Origin: Rossellomorea vietnamensis
GTDB taxonomy: Bacteria; Bacillota; Bacilli; Bacillales; Bacillaceae_B
Assembly: GCF_025398035.1 (NCBI RefSeq)
Contig: NZ_CP104558.1
Coordinates: 1,116,001-1,180,000 of the forward strand
Length of the DNA stretch: 64,000 bases
Direction: 5' to 3'
The position numbers were made by a program, and so were the translations under genes. The notes below the pieces were generated by a model. That model had not been told where the DNA came from. It made no database searches and worked only from the letters and a program-made list of their open reading frames with translations. This document shows positions 18,163 to 27,559 of this stretch, one piece after another. The first letter of the stretch is position 1. Every line of letters begins with the position of its first letter.

Positions 18163-19906
18163 GCCTGTATACCTCCCACTCTATAAATAAGATCAGGATC
18201 GCCAACACCAGAAACCAGGAAGAAAGTGTTTGGGGAATTGTTTCTCTCTCTTCTTCTCCGTTTTCTTCTGTTGGTTCCAAAGAAAATGCCTCGCCTCCCG
18301 GCTTCTTTTCTCTGTCATCAAGTACGACGCTAAAATATTTCGTCACGTCTCCCTGTACGGCTTGATAAACCCCTGGGGCAAGCGGAGCTTTAAACCAGTC
18401 CCCCTGGTCCGATTTCTTAATAAATTCACCATCGCCAGAGTAGATATCCCAATCCCCTGGGGCAAGTGGAACAGTCCTTCCTTCTCCCGGCTGAAAATAC
18501 CCGATGAATCCTCCATCTTCTGATAGATGTTGATAGGCATTGTGAAGAAAGATCGGAAATCCCGGGTGCAGGGGAAAGTCTGTGTCAGTTAGATGAAGGT
18601 TCAGGACCACCATTTTCGCCCCATTCCTTTCACCATTCTGAATAAGCGGTACGGAACCACTCTGAGCGGCGGTATCCAATTCTTTTATCCCGATGGAACC
18701 TGCTTTTTCAACAAATACTTTTTCAAAGTCAACATGCTTTAGAAGTGGGTCATCGCCTTTCACTTCCATATCAGTTGTAAGAACAGTGGACTTGTCCGAT
18801 GGTCCAGGGATGATCAGGACGGGGTTGGCGATGGATAGCTCTTTCCATTTCTCTTTCGTTGTCACAATGATGTCATCACCTGTTTTCAACTGGTTTTCTT
18901 CAATTGTCTTCACATTTACGCCAAGTGATTGAAACCCCTTTAGCAGGAAAGGATTGATCTCCCCAAGCACAAGGACGGCAGGTTTTGACGTTGCCTGAAC
19001 ACTGGTAATGATGTCGTCTCCCCTGTAATCATCCTGAAAGTCGATTTTGGCCTTTAATACCGGGCTTGAAGGTAATTCATCCAGGGGAATGACGGCTTCC
19101 TTCCCTGCACCGATCTTGAGTCGATTAGATATAACTTCTTTTTTATCATCATATATGACGATCGTCCCTGATTGTAACTCGTCACTTTGATTTTCAACGA
19201 CGGCGACTCCCTTATAGGCCGTCCCCGATTTTTCCACTCCGAAGCTTGTAAGAGAAACATTCTTCGGATGGGGTATGGAGTTATGAACCCTGATCGGTGT
19301 ATGTATTGTTTCATCTTTATAATCGGCTTTAAATAACGAGTCAGAATAGACATGAACGACCGATGACGATCCCTTCCCAAGTGCTTCACCCAACCGAAGA
19401 GCTTTCTCCATATCTTCATGATCATTTGTTACCGAAATATTTTTCAGTCGGTTGAACACCACTTGATCGTTTGATTCTTCTGAAACAACGGTGGTAATGG
19501 AATTCCCCACTGCCAAGAGAGTGATGTCACCCTCACTTTTTTTTATCAGTGAGTGAATGTCCCTTTTAGCCAGTTCAAAGTGGGATACCCCGCCCTGTGA
19601 GGCATTCATGGTGGCAGAGGTATCCAATAAAATGATGACATGATCTTTTTTCTTCAAATCCTCTGTAGTATATGGTTTGACCAGGGCGAACATCAACAAG
19701 GACAGTATGAGCACCTGCAGGAGTAAAAGGAGATTTCTCTGTAATCGATGAAACCATGGTGATGCCTGCCATTCTTTCATGACCTCCTCCCATAATAGAT
19801 TGGAAGGCACAGTAAGAGCCCGGTACTGCTTCCGGAAAAAGTACATTAATATGACGGCTGCTATGAAAATTGAAAAGAAAAAAAAGACCGGATTTCCTAT
19901 TCCCAT
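18146..19906 (-). CDS. BatA-like membrane protein with vWA domain
   Basis: A 586-residue protein. Residues 1-80 form the BatA-type N-terminal module: one helix (5-24), the conserved stretch LTVPSNLLWEEV, and a second helix (57-77). A vWA domain starts with VIILLDTSATM (MIDAS DTSAT at 95-99). A long extracytoplasmic region follows (about 250-550) and the protein ends in one helix (about 560-578) and a short basic end. Architecture parallels the next gene without the second vWA. BatA-like proteins occur with MoxR and DUF58 partners, which are the two preceding genes here. Natural ligand and role are unknown. The ATG follows GAGGTGATGGT. Confidence 0.8.
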   Translation of the reverse strand: MGIGNPVFFFFSIFIAAVILMYFFRKQYRALTVPSNLLWEEVMKEWQASPWFHRLQRNLLLLLQVLILSLLMFALVKPYTTEDLKKKDHVIILLDTSATMNASQGGVSHFELAKRDIHSLIKKSEGDITLLAVGNSITTVVSEESNDQVVFNRLKNISVTNDHEDMEKALRLGEALGKGSSSVVHVYSDSLFKADYKDETIHTPIRVHNSIPHPKNVSLTSFGVEKSGTAYKGVAVVENQSDELQSGTIVIYDDKKEVISNRLKIGAGKEAVIPLDELPSSPVLKAKIDFQDDYRGDDIITSVQATSKPAVLVLGEINPFLLKGFQSLGVNVKTIEENQLKTGDDIIVTTKEKWKELSIANPVLIIPGPSDKSTVLTTDMEVKGDDPLLKHVDFEKVFVEKAGSIGIKELDTAAQSGSVPLIQNGERNGAKMVVLNLHLTDTDFPLHPGFPIFLHNAYQHLSEDGGFIGYFQPGEGRTVPLAPGDWDIYSGDGEFIKKSDQGDWFKAPLAPGVYQAVQGDVTKYFSVVLDDREKKPGGEAFSLEPTEENGEEERETIPQTLSSWFLVLAILILFIEWEVYRRGNRV

Positions 19907-19915
19907 ACCATCACC

Positions 19916-20779
19916 TCAGCGAATCCATCCATTTTCTTTGAAATCCTTAAAGAATACTGTGTTCAATGGGGTCAGACAGGTTGTCCGGATATAGCCGAAT
20001 CCCCACTTCTTGCACAATGACTCAATCATTGTATTGTGTTCCACTAAACGCTTCTGATATTGATCCACTACAGTCCGGTTCAATGTTACATTCACTTCCT
20101 GATGCTTTTCACTATCAATCAATTTCACATCACCCTCATAAGACGGTGAAAGCTCGTCCTCGTGTAACAGTTGAATGAAATAGGTCATTTCCCTTTTAAT
20201 AGACAGCCTTTTAAGAGCATCCTCAATCCGCGAAATAGGTTCCATACCGTCAGAGATGATAAAGGAAATCGAGCGAGTGTTCCTGACGCGTTTTATCATT
20301 TCCCCATAAAACGAGCTGACTCCGGGACTTTCAGGTGAAAGCTGGCCAATATCAAAGAGAATGCTTTTTGCGTCCCGGGGCCCTTTCTTCATGAAAGTCT
20401 TTCGGGCCCCGACACAATGCAGGGTGAGTCGGTCGTCATTTGACAGGGCGAGGAAGGAAAGTGCTCCTGCCAACTCTTTTGCTCTCTTCCATTTTCTCTC
20501 TTCTGTTACCATGGAGTTGGTGCAATCAAGAAAAATATGAATCTTACATTCCCTCTCATCCAAATACCTTTTGATATAGACTTTTTCGGTCCTGGCATAC
20601 ACATTCCAATCGATTTGCCTGACATCATCACCAAGTTCATAGAGTTGATAATCGGAAAACTCAAGGGAGCTGCCCTGGTAGGTTGCCAGGCGGGAGCCTT
20701 TATGGTGACCCATTTTCAAGCTGGCACCGTTGATCCTGTGCCTTTTGAGCTGAGCTAAAAACTGGCTGTGAAAGTTCAT
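19916..20779 (-). CDS. DUF58 domain protein of the first MoxR cassette
   Basis: A 287-residue soluble DUF58 protein. It shows the signature GDDVRQIDWNVYART (about 50-64) and a vWA-like strand IFLDCTNSM (about 82-90). It has no membrane segments, unlike the DUF58 protein of the second cassette at 52677. DUF58 proteins are regular partners of MoxR ATPases and may be adaptor or client proteins. The ATG overlaps the moxR stop by four bases (ATGA), indicating translational coupling. The stop is nine bases before the BatA-like gene. Confidence 0.85.
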   Translation of the reverse strand: MNFHSQFLAQLKRHRINGASLKMGHHKGSRLATYQGSSLEFSDYQLYELGDDVRQIDWNVYARTEKVYIKRYLDERECKIHIFLDCTNSMVTEERKWKRAKELAGALSFLALSNDDRLTLHCVGARKTFMKKGPRDAKSILFDIGQLSPESPGVSSFYGEMIKRVRNTRSISFIISDGMEPISRIEDALKRLSIKREMTYFIQLLHEDELSPSYEGDVKLIDSEKHQEVNVTLNRTVVDQYQKRLVEHNTMIESLCKKWGFGYIRTTCLTPLNTVFFKDFKENGWIR

Positions 20780-21777
20780 AGATGATCACCCTTTTGAACA
20801 AAATCGATTAATTCACGTATAAGGTCATCGGTATGCACATTCGTGGCTTCCCCTTCGAAATTGAGGATGATCCGGTGTCTCAGAACGAGAGGGGCCACCC
20901 TTTTGATGTCTCCTGTTGACACATGGTATCTGCCTTGTGTCAACGCTCGGGCCTTTGCCATTAATATGACGTTCTGCAGCCCTCTGGGTCCACTCCCATA
21001 CTCGACATATTGTTTGATTGCTCCGGTTGTTTTTTCACTGGCCGGGTGCGTGGCATCAATGAGGTCGATGGCGAAGTCAATCATTTCATCTGTTACGACA
21101 ATTTCTTTCACAAGGGCCTGAATCGTCAGGAGCTCCCGTTGACTTAGCTTTTTCTCAAGGAAGACTTCCTCGGTTCCCGTTGTTCTCTTGATGATTTGTT
21201 TCAATTCTTGCTTAGAAGGATAGGAAACGAGTACTTTACTCATAAAACGGTCGACCTGTGCTTCGGGAAGAGGGTACGTCCCTTCAAGGTCGATGGGATT
21301 CTGAGTTGCCAGGACAAAAAAGGGCTTCTCTAACGTCATCGTGTCCCCGACCACGGTCACCGTATGCTCGGCCATGGCCTCGAGTAAGGCACTTTGGGTT
21401 TTGGGCGTTGAACGATTAATTTCATCGGCCAATACCAGGTGATGGAACAATGGACCTTCATGAAAGGTAAAAGGATGGTCATCATCACGGGCTTGTTTCA
21501 TGACCATTGTGCCTGTTATATCCGTAGGCATCAGGTCGGGGGTGAATTGTATGCGGGAGAAACTGAGATCCATCACATCGGAAAGAGACCTTACGAGCAT
21601 GGTTTTCCCTACCCCCGGCAGTCCTTCAAGGAGAGTATGTCCTCCCGCCAGGATGGTCCAAAGCACCGCTTCTACAATATCCCCTTGTCCGACAATGAAT
21701 CTCTGAACCTCTGCTTTTACTTCCTCTATCTTCTTTGATGCTTCCTTGAACTGTTGCTCCTTTTCTTCTATGTTCAT
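20776..21777 (-). CDS. MoxR-family AAA+ ATPase (first cassette)
   Basis: A 333-residue AAA+ ATPase. Walker A is GLPGVGKT (about 52-59), Walker B is LADEINR, sensor 1 is ATQNPID, and the lid domain contains GSGPRGLQN. MoxR proteins act as chaperone-like ATPases that mature or insert metal into vWA-domain partners. Two vWA proteins and a DUF58 protein follow in the operon. An in-frame GTG at 21786 overlaps the previous stop; the ATG at 21777 has better spacing from AGGAG. A paralogous MoxR is encoded at 53870-54808. Confidence 0.9.
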   Translation of the reverse strand: MNIEEKEQQFKEASKKIEEVKAEVQRFIVGQGDIVEAVLWTILAGGHTLLEGLPGVGKTMLVRSLSDVMDLSFSRIQFTPDLMPTDITGTMVMKQARDDDHPFTFHEGPLFHHLVLADEINRSTPKTQSALLEAMAEHTVTVVGDTMTLEKPFFVLATQNPIDLEGTYPLPEAQVDRFMSKVLVSYPSKQELKQIIKRTTGTEEVFLEKKLSQRELLTIQALVKEIVVTDEMIDFAIDLIDATHPASEKTTGAIKQYVEYGSGPRGLQNVILMAKARALTQGRYHVSTGDIKRVAPLVLRHRIILNFEGEATNVHTDDLIRELIDFVQKGDHL

Positions 21778-21782
21778 CCTTT

Positions 21783-23273
21783 TCACTCTCCTGGATCAAT
21801 CTCACTAAAATACGATTCGATGATATGCTCTAGATCTTTAGGGATGGTGGTTCGATCCTTTCCGCTCCGATACGAGGAATAGTACTGTTGATACACTTCT
21901 TCATATGGCCTCAGAGACCCTTTTTGAACCGGCCCATTGGCCTGGAACTGATCTCCCTTCTTCCCATCACCCAGTTTTCCCGAATCAAGTTCTATACGAC
22001 TTTCCCCGCCTGTTTTTTCAGGAACCGAGAGCCATTCCCTGTCCCCTTGTCCAAAGCCTGCCCCGGTTCCGTTTCCTTTGCCACTGCTGCCTTTCCCTTT
22101 GCCTGAACCCGTTCCTGCTCCTTGGCCACTTTGTCCGGAAGAGCTGGTCGCCCCGCTCCCTTTAGTAGAAGAAGCATTTTGTTTATTTGTTTCAGATCGG
22201 CTGTTGGATTGTTTGGATGAAGCCGCCTCTCCTTTCTGTTTAGAGGGCGTGTTTTGAGCTGTCTGCCCTTGATCAGTTGTCCTGCTTTTCCCGATTGCTT
22301 TGCCCAAGAGATCGGCTTCCTGCTGCAGCTCTTCCTGAAGGTTGGCTATTTCATTTAGTTGGTTGGACCCCTTCGATTCCTTCCATACATTCGCTAATTC
22401 TTCAACGGAGGCAATCCCCTGCTTTTCCATCGCGTCAAGCAACTGATTTTTCTGTTCCTCTGATAGTTGATTAACCTTTTGCTGAAGTTTATCACTGTCA
22501 GTCTCTTGAATGGCTGCTTTTATATAGGGAAAATCCAATCCATTCAACTCTTTCTTCACTTCCTGCAGCTTAGTCTTCTGTTTTTCCATCGTTTTCTTCT
22601 GAAGGGACAGTTCTTTCACTTTTTTGTTTATTTCTTCATAACGTTCTGCCGCGCTCTTCTGTCTTTTAAGCTGTTCGTTTTCTTTTAACAGCCTTTTTTT
22701 AATAGAGGCATTCTCTTTCTTATTTGCCTGTTTGGTTATTCTGCTGTTTGATTGGGCAATGATCTCCTTTTCCTTTTCCATTCGTTTCGCTTCATGAAAA
22801 GTGGCATCCCGTTGAGTGAAAATCAGCAGGGATAAGGAAACAAGGAGCGTGGTGGAAATCATCAACCTTGGCTGGATGATTCTTCTTCGGTACATGTTCA
22901 TATCTGGAGGGGTTTCTCTCATCTTGACCAGTGCGTCCCGGATGATCAGCGGGGATAATACATGACCATTGTGAAGACTGCTATAAGCGGCTGTGACCCG
23001 ATCATCCTCAACGAATCGATCATAAAACAGGGCACTTTCCTTCAAGCTTACCCTTCTGGGAAAAGATATCATCACTCCGGAAACGACAATGAAAAGGATC
23101 CCGATCCAAAGCATTCTATCCCAATTGGGGATGATGATGACTGATGCCAAAGTGATCAAGCACAGGGCAAATGCCCCTGCGAAAGCAAGCAGGAGCTGGA
23201 AGACATACCAAATTTGCCTGATCAAGAGCTTTTTTCTTAATTGTTTCAGTAATTGAAGAAATTTCGCTTCCAT
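21783..23273 (-). CDS. Membrane protein with coiled coil and Gly/Ser-rich linker
   Basis: A 496-residue protein not assignable to a named family. Two helices in the first 75 residues and a third near 133-152 anchor it in the membrane. Residues about 155-320 are Lys/Glu/Gln-rich and predict a long coiled coil. Residues about 330-420 are low-complexity Ser/Gly/Thr/Gln. The C-terminus has a compact motif: PYEEVYQQYYSSYRSG, then IPKDLEHIIESYFSEIDPGE. A similar C-terminal tail occurs, from memory, in proteins neighbouring MoxR/vWA genes elsewhere. It sits between the ABC permease and moxR with four-base spacing to one and overlap with the other, so a scaffold linking the two halves is plausible. 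Confidence 0.7.
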   Translation of the reverse strand: MEAKFLQLLKQLRKKLLIRQIWYVFQLLLAFAGAFALCLITLASVIIIPNWDRMLWIGILFIVVSGVMISFPRRVSLKESALFYDRFVEDDRVTAAYSSLHNGHVLSPLIIRDALVKMRETPPDMNMYRRRIIQPRLMISTTLLVSLSLLIFTQRDATFHEAKRMEKEKEIIAQSNSRITKQANKKENASIKKRLLKENEQLKRQKSAAERYEEINKKVKELSLQKKTMEKQKTKLQEVKKELNGLDFPYIKAAIQETDSDKLQQKVNQLSEEQKNQLLDAMEKQGIASVEELANVWKESKGSNQLNEIANLQEELQQEADLLGKAIGKSRTTDQGQTAQNTPSKQKGEAASSKQSNSRSETNKQNASSTKGSGATSSSGQSGQGAGTGSGKGKGSSGKGNGTGAGFGQGDREWLSVPEKTGGESRIELDSGKLGDGKKGDQFQANGPVQKGSLRPYEEVYQQYYSSYRSGKDRTTIPKDLEHIIESYFSEIDPGE

Positions 23274-23277
23274 GTTC

Positions 23278-24129
23278 TCACCCTTTATTTGTGCTCTTCA
23301 CCTTCATGCTCGGTCTCAGCTTCATAATGCTTAAAGACAGGGAAATCACTGCAACTATTGAATAGATCATCAGGAATGAGATCCACAACGGAAACGTGAT
23401 CCCGCTGCGTGAATAAATTTCATCAATCGCCATCGGTTCAAAATGCCCCATGATGACAATGGCAGGATTGAACATGGCGATGAGATAAGGAACAGGAGTG
23501 GTCTGATTCTGATATGGGCCGTTACCGATTGCCATGGAAAGCATAAAGAGAAACAACGTCCCCCCTACCAGAAATAGAACCGTCGCATAGGTCGTTACCA
23601 TGGACACAATCGTTTTCCTTATGACCGTTGAATAAAACACGCCGATCGAACCAAATGTAAAGACGAGAAATAAACTATATCCAAACACAGTGAGTAAATC
23701 AGAAGGAGATACGCCTCCGAATAAGAAAACAAAGCTGTATAAAGGCAAGCTTGATATCACAAGTAATAACAAATACGAAACGGATGAAACAAGCTTGCTC
23801 AAAATGATGCTCATGGAGCTTTGTTCTGTCGTCAGCAGCATGCTTAACGTCTGTTTCTCTCTTTCACCGCTGATGACGCCTCCCGTTAAACCCGGGGTGA
23901 TGAATAATACGAGAGCAAGCTGCAAGAATGAGAGAATCATAAACATCACCCTGCTCTCTTCCGGGCGAAAATAGCCCGTATTGGAAAATCTGGTTTGCAT
24001 ATAAATGAAGCCGATCACCACGATCCCTACGGCAATCAGGTAGCATAACATTCCGATGAACGCTTTAAATGAACGGAAGCGAAGCTTGAATTCTTTATTC
24101 AACATGGGATTGATGAGTAATTGTTTCAT
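23278..24129 (-). CDS. ABC-2 type transporter permease
   Basis: A 283-residue integral membrane protein with six predicted helices, starting near KAFIGMLCYLIAVGIVVIGF. The conserved GVISGEREKQTLSMLLTT segment between helices 2 and 3 is typical of ABC-2 permeases such as GldF and NatB-like proteins. It partners the ATPase encoded just upstream, overlapping it by four bases (ATGA). The transported substrate is unknown. The neighbouring 801-residue extracytoplasmic protein suggests an auxiliary subunit, as in Gld-type transporters. Confidence 0.85.
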   Translation of the reverse strand: MKQLLINPMLNKEFKLRFRSFKAFIGMLCYLIAVGIVVIGFIYMQTRFSNTGYFRPEESRVMFMILSFLQLALVLFITPGLTGGVISGEREKQTLSMLLTTEQSSMSIILSKLVSSVSYLLLLVISSLPLYSFVFLFGGVSPSDLLTVFGYSLFLVFTFGSIGVFYSTVIRKTIVSMVTTYATVLFLVGGTLFLFMLSMAIGNGPYQNQTTPVPYLIAMFNPAIVIMGHFEPMAIDEIYSRSGITFPLWISFLMIYSIVAVISLSLSIMKLRPSMKVKSTNKG

Positions 24130-25061
24130 GAAAGGGTCACTCCTTTGGTGATTTCCATAAAGACATCCTCGAGGTTCGTCTCTGTTTCTTTGAAACTCAG
24201 GATGGGAATATCATTCAGAATGGCTTTTCTGAGTAATTCCGTTTGTCCGGTCTCATCCCCTTTATAGAGAAATTGAAGAGTTCTGTCCTCTTCATTCACT
24301 TCGATCTTCGACACAAACGGATCATCTTCAAAAAATGCAACGGCACTTTCTACTAATCCCCTCACCTTCACCACGATCAACTTATCTGCCTGAAGTTGAA
24401 ATTGGATATCCGCAACAGAACCGTGGGCCACAAGCCTTCCATTATCGATGACCCCGATTTCATCACACATTTCTGCGAGCTCAGGAAGGATATGGGACGA
24501 GATCAAGATTGTTTTACCCATTTTCTTCAATTCCTTCAATATTTCTCTCATCTCGATTCTTGCCCTCGGATCCAATCCCGAAGCCGGTTCATCCAGTATG
24601 AGAACCTCCGGATCATGGATGAGGCACCTGGCTAAACACAGTCGCTGCTTCATCCCCCTTGATAACAGGTCCACATAGGAATCTTTCTTATGTGTAAGAT
24701 TCACCAATTCCAACAGCTGAGGGATGAGCTTTTTTCTCTGGTCAGCCGGGATTTTATAGCTTGCACCATAGTAATCAAGATACTCTTCCGCTTTCAATTG
24801 ATCATACACACCGAAGAAGTCGGGCATATAACCAATTTGTCTCCGGACCAATTTAGGCTCTTTACTAATATTGAATCCATTCACTGTGGCCGTTCCGGTC
24901 GTAGGAGCCAAAAGGGTGGCCAGTATGGAAAATGTCGTGGACTTGCCTGCCCCGTTCTGACCGACAAACCCAAATACGGTCCCTTTATCAATGGATAAGT
25001 TCAGGTCGTCAAGTGCCAGAAATGACCCATAACGTTTGGATAAGTTGTGGATTTCGATCAT
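24126..25061 (-). CDS. ABC transporter ATP-binding protein
   Basis: A 311-residue ATPase subunit. Walker A is GQNGAGKST (about 36-44), Q-loop region is IGYMPDFFG, signature is LSRGMKQR, Walker B is VLILDEPAS, and D- and H-loops follow (SGLDP, ISSHIL). A C-terminal extension of about 90 residues (PILSFKETETNLEDVFMEIT) is typical of the ABC-2 drug/antibiotic and Gld-like subclass. It is second in the eight-gene operon, overlapping both neighbours by four bases. Confidence 0.92.
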   Translation of the reverse strand: MIEIHNLSKRYGSFLALDDLNLSIDKGTVFGFVGQNGAGKSTTFSILATLLAPTTGTATVNGFNISKEPKLVRRQIGYMPDFFGVYDQLKAEEYLDYYGASYKIPADQRKKLIPQLLELVNLTHKKDSYVDLLSRGMKQRLCLARCLIHDPEVLILDEPASGLDPRARIEMREILKELKKMGKTILISSHILPELAEMCDEIGVIDNGRLVAHGSVADIQFQLQADKLIVVKVRGLVESAVAFFEDDPFVSKIEVNEEDRTLQFLYKGDETGQTELLRKAILNDIPILSFKETETNLEDVFMEITKGVTLS

Positions 25062-27463
25062 GGTTGTACCTCCCCTTTCAATACAATGGCAGGAAGACGA
25101 ACGAAAGGATCCCCTTGAGAGCGCTTTTCAAACTCAAAAACGATTTCCCCATTGCCATTCAAATAGTTGTTCATATTCTCATTCACTTCTATCGCTCCTG
25201 CAGATGTCTCTTCAAGAGGGATCTTTTCGCCTGTATAGGGCTCTACAAGTGAGAACTTCAGGACCCCTCCCGTATGAAGCGTCATATTTAAAGAATGAAG
25301 AGCGACCTTTGACAAATCGATTTGTTTAGGAAGTTGAATGGTCATTTCATACGTTCCATCTTCTAGGCCCATTTCATCTGCACCATTATGGGAATAATGC
25401 TCGATGATTTGCCCATTAACAGGCTTGACATCAGGGTCCAGCTGCTCACTCCGAAGCGTAAAAGCTCCCTTATAAGTGCCTAGAGAAGGAAAATGCTGAT
25501 AAAGCAACGAGAAATTATCCGATTTCGATTTTTTATTCTTAATGCTCATATCGAAAACCTCAGCTTCCGTATATCCAAAAATGACGGGTGAATTCGGTTC
25601 ATTATCGGAAGAAATCATTTGTGAGGCGAAGTTTTCCAAGCGTTCCTTCTTCTGCTGTTTCATGCTTTGTTGATTCGGGAACGGTGCCGACATATTGGGA
25701 TTACCGATCGGCGATGATAGATAGTCAGTCGAAAGCTTCTTATCGACACTAAGTGTTTCCCCTGCCTTTACTTCACCCACCCGGTAAATCCGGGATCCCG
25801 ACCAAATATATACATCGGTGAAATCGTAAGGGAAATCATTTTGAATCGTACCTGAAATCGTCTTATCCTTCATATTTAATTCCGGGATGAATTTCCCCAG
25901 ATCCTCTTTTTCGCCGGTGCCCAAAACGGTTCTCGTCGACCAGTACTCGACATCCCTGAACGTGATCGTTCTTTGATCTTTGTTCAGTTCCTCAACGGCG
26001 AATTTATACTGATTGCCTCCACCCGGATTATTTCTCATCCTTGCCGGTGTAAGCTCCAATTGATTTCTGTCAGAAACAAAGTCGTAGTCCCCCCCTGTGT
26101 TGGAAAGAGCTGTGAATGCTGCAATCCCATGGGCACTCCCATCATCCTCCACCTTCAAGATGTTCATTTGATTCAAATGAGGCTTTGAGATTCTGTCTTT
26201 GGCACCTGTTATAAATATACCCGATGAGACAAGGATCGATATGGCAGGGATGATCCACCATGCCTGTTCACGTTTATCCATTTTCCTTAATAGGAAATAA
26301 AGAAGCGGCACGATGATGACCAAGTATACGATCAGGATGATGACTAATGTGCTTACTTTAAAATTTGTCGATGGGAAGAGTTCGTTACTATCTGCCACTT
26401 CATAATAAATTCTCTCAAGAAAACTTTGGTCACCATTGTTCTGGCCCAATAAAAAATAGGGTTCTGTTTTAGAAAGCATGTATGCAAACCACTCATCATA
26501 GTCTTCCCATTCGTTCAAAGCAGGATCACCCAATGAAAAAGACGTTTGCCACACTTCCCCAAGACCTCTTGCGCTCTTTGCAACTATTGGGATATCCCCT
26601 TGTTCGGCCACTACTTCCCCTTCTTGCTTCACTTCCCCTTCAAAGACGGTTAAGGAGCTGAATGAAGCCTTGATGTTTTTCTTAACATTAAAGGATGACG
26701 TATCGGAAAGGGTCGCTTCTTCCTGCTGTGATAGAGGAGCCATATCAGCTACTGACCCAAGTGTATCTCTTAGATGAGGGACAGCCCCGATAAATAGGAC
26801 CCCTCCATTTTGAACCCAGCTCTTCAGAACCCCCTGTTGTTCCTGACTGAGTCCCGTTACGTTGAATTGATCTAAGACGATATAATCAAACATCTGAAGA
26901 CCGCCCTGTTCCTCAGGAAATGTATCCTTTGAGAGTGTCAACGCCTCTACCCTGTTCCCTCCCATGGTCGAGCCCTTGATCCCTTTCAATCGATCAGGAT
27001 TCTCACTTAATAATCCAATGGTCGTATTATTGGTATAAATGAAATTAGGTGTTAAGCGTTTATCCCCTTTGAATGTCACTTCTTTCCCATTTTCCCATGA
27101 CCCCTCGAACAAATGGATGGTTTGAAGATTTGAATTATGTCTGATTTCATCATTGAAACCTGGAATGGAAAATGTGTATGTACGTTCGGAGTTGGCAGGA
27201 ACATCAATGGATAATGCCCTCGCTCCCCCTGTTTGATAGGATGGCGCATAATCAAACAAAAGGTCTCCTTTAAAATCGGAACCTGTATTTTCTACGGTGA
27301 CTTTAAGAGGAAACCCCCGGCCTTCCTTTACTTTTCCGTCGATTCCTTCTTCCACTGAAATTTTTATTTGTCCTTTTGCCAGTGTTGTGTCCTCTATGAA
27401 CAGGAACATCAGTATGCCTAAACACACAACGAATAATACTTTTCCCCACCTTTTCACATGCAT
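25058..27463 (-). CDS. Large extracytoplasmic membrane protein, ABC-associated (first gene of operon)
   Basis: An 801-residue protein opening the operon. A signal sequence (residues 8-30) leads into a beta-rich domain with CARDB-like wording (FPLKVTVENTGSDFKGDLLF). A GATase/DUF4350-like segment is near 170-230 (DYIVLDQF to GGVLFIGAVPH). Two helices at about 371-394 and 402-421 are followed by a second large extracytoplasmic domain to residue 801. The fold order resembles ABC auxiliary proteins such as GldG only loosely. The ATG follows AAAGGGG. The next gene starts inside its stop codon. Function unknown. Confidence 0.75.
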   Translation of the reverse strand: MHVKRWGKVLFVVCLGILMFLFIEDTTLAKGQIKISVEEGIDGKVKEGRGFPLKVTVENTGSDFKGDLLFDYAPSYQTGGARALSIDVPANSERTYTFSIPGFNDEIRHNSNLQTIHLFEGSWENGKEVTFKGDKRLTPNFIYTNNTTIGLLSENPDRLKGIKGSTMGGNRVEALTLSKDTFPEEQGGLQMFDYIVLDQFNVTGLSQEQQGVLKSWVQNGGVLFIGAVPHLRDTLGSVADMAPLSQQEEATLSDTSSFNVKKNIKASFSSLTVFEGEVKQEGEVVAEQGDIPIVAKSARGLGEVWQTSFSLGDPALNEWEDYDEWFAYMLSKTEPYFLLGQNNGDQSFLERIYYEVADSNELFPSTNFKVSTLVIILIVYLVIIVPLLYFLLRKMDKREQAWWIIPAISILVSSGIFITGAKDRISKPHLNQMNILKVEDDGSAHGIAAFTALSNTGGDYDFVSDRNQLELTPARMRNNPGGGNQYKFAVEELNKDQRTITFRDVEYWSTRTVLGTGEKEDLGKFIPELNMKDKTISGTIQNDFPYDFTDVYIWSGSRIYRVGEVKAGETLSVDKKLSTDYLSSPIGNPNMSAPFPNQQSMKQQKKERLENFASQMISSDNEPNSPVIFGYTEAEVFDMSIKNKKSKSDNFSLLYQHFPSLGTYKGAFTLRSEQLDPDVKPVNGQIIEHYSHNGADEMGLEDGTYEMTIQLPKQIDLSKVALHSLNMTLHTGGVLKFSLVEPYTGEKIPLEETSAGAIEVNENMNNYLNGNGEIVFEFEKRSQGDPFVRLPAIVLKGEVQP

Positions 27464-27559
27464 TCCCCTTTCTCTTTCTCTTTCTCTCTAAAACATAGAC
27501 GAAATGTAACAGGAAAAAGTTTCTTTTTTTATTTTTTCCTTAATTACCCAACTTCCACA

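Noticed and set aside
27468-27490. TCTTTC-type polypurine/polypyrimidine repeat as a regulatory or phase-variable repeat
   Set aside because: It is short and imperfect and partly overlaps the ribosome-binding region; it may just be an AG-rich Shine-Dalgarno neighbourhood.
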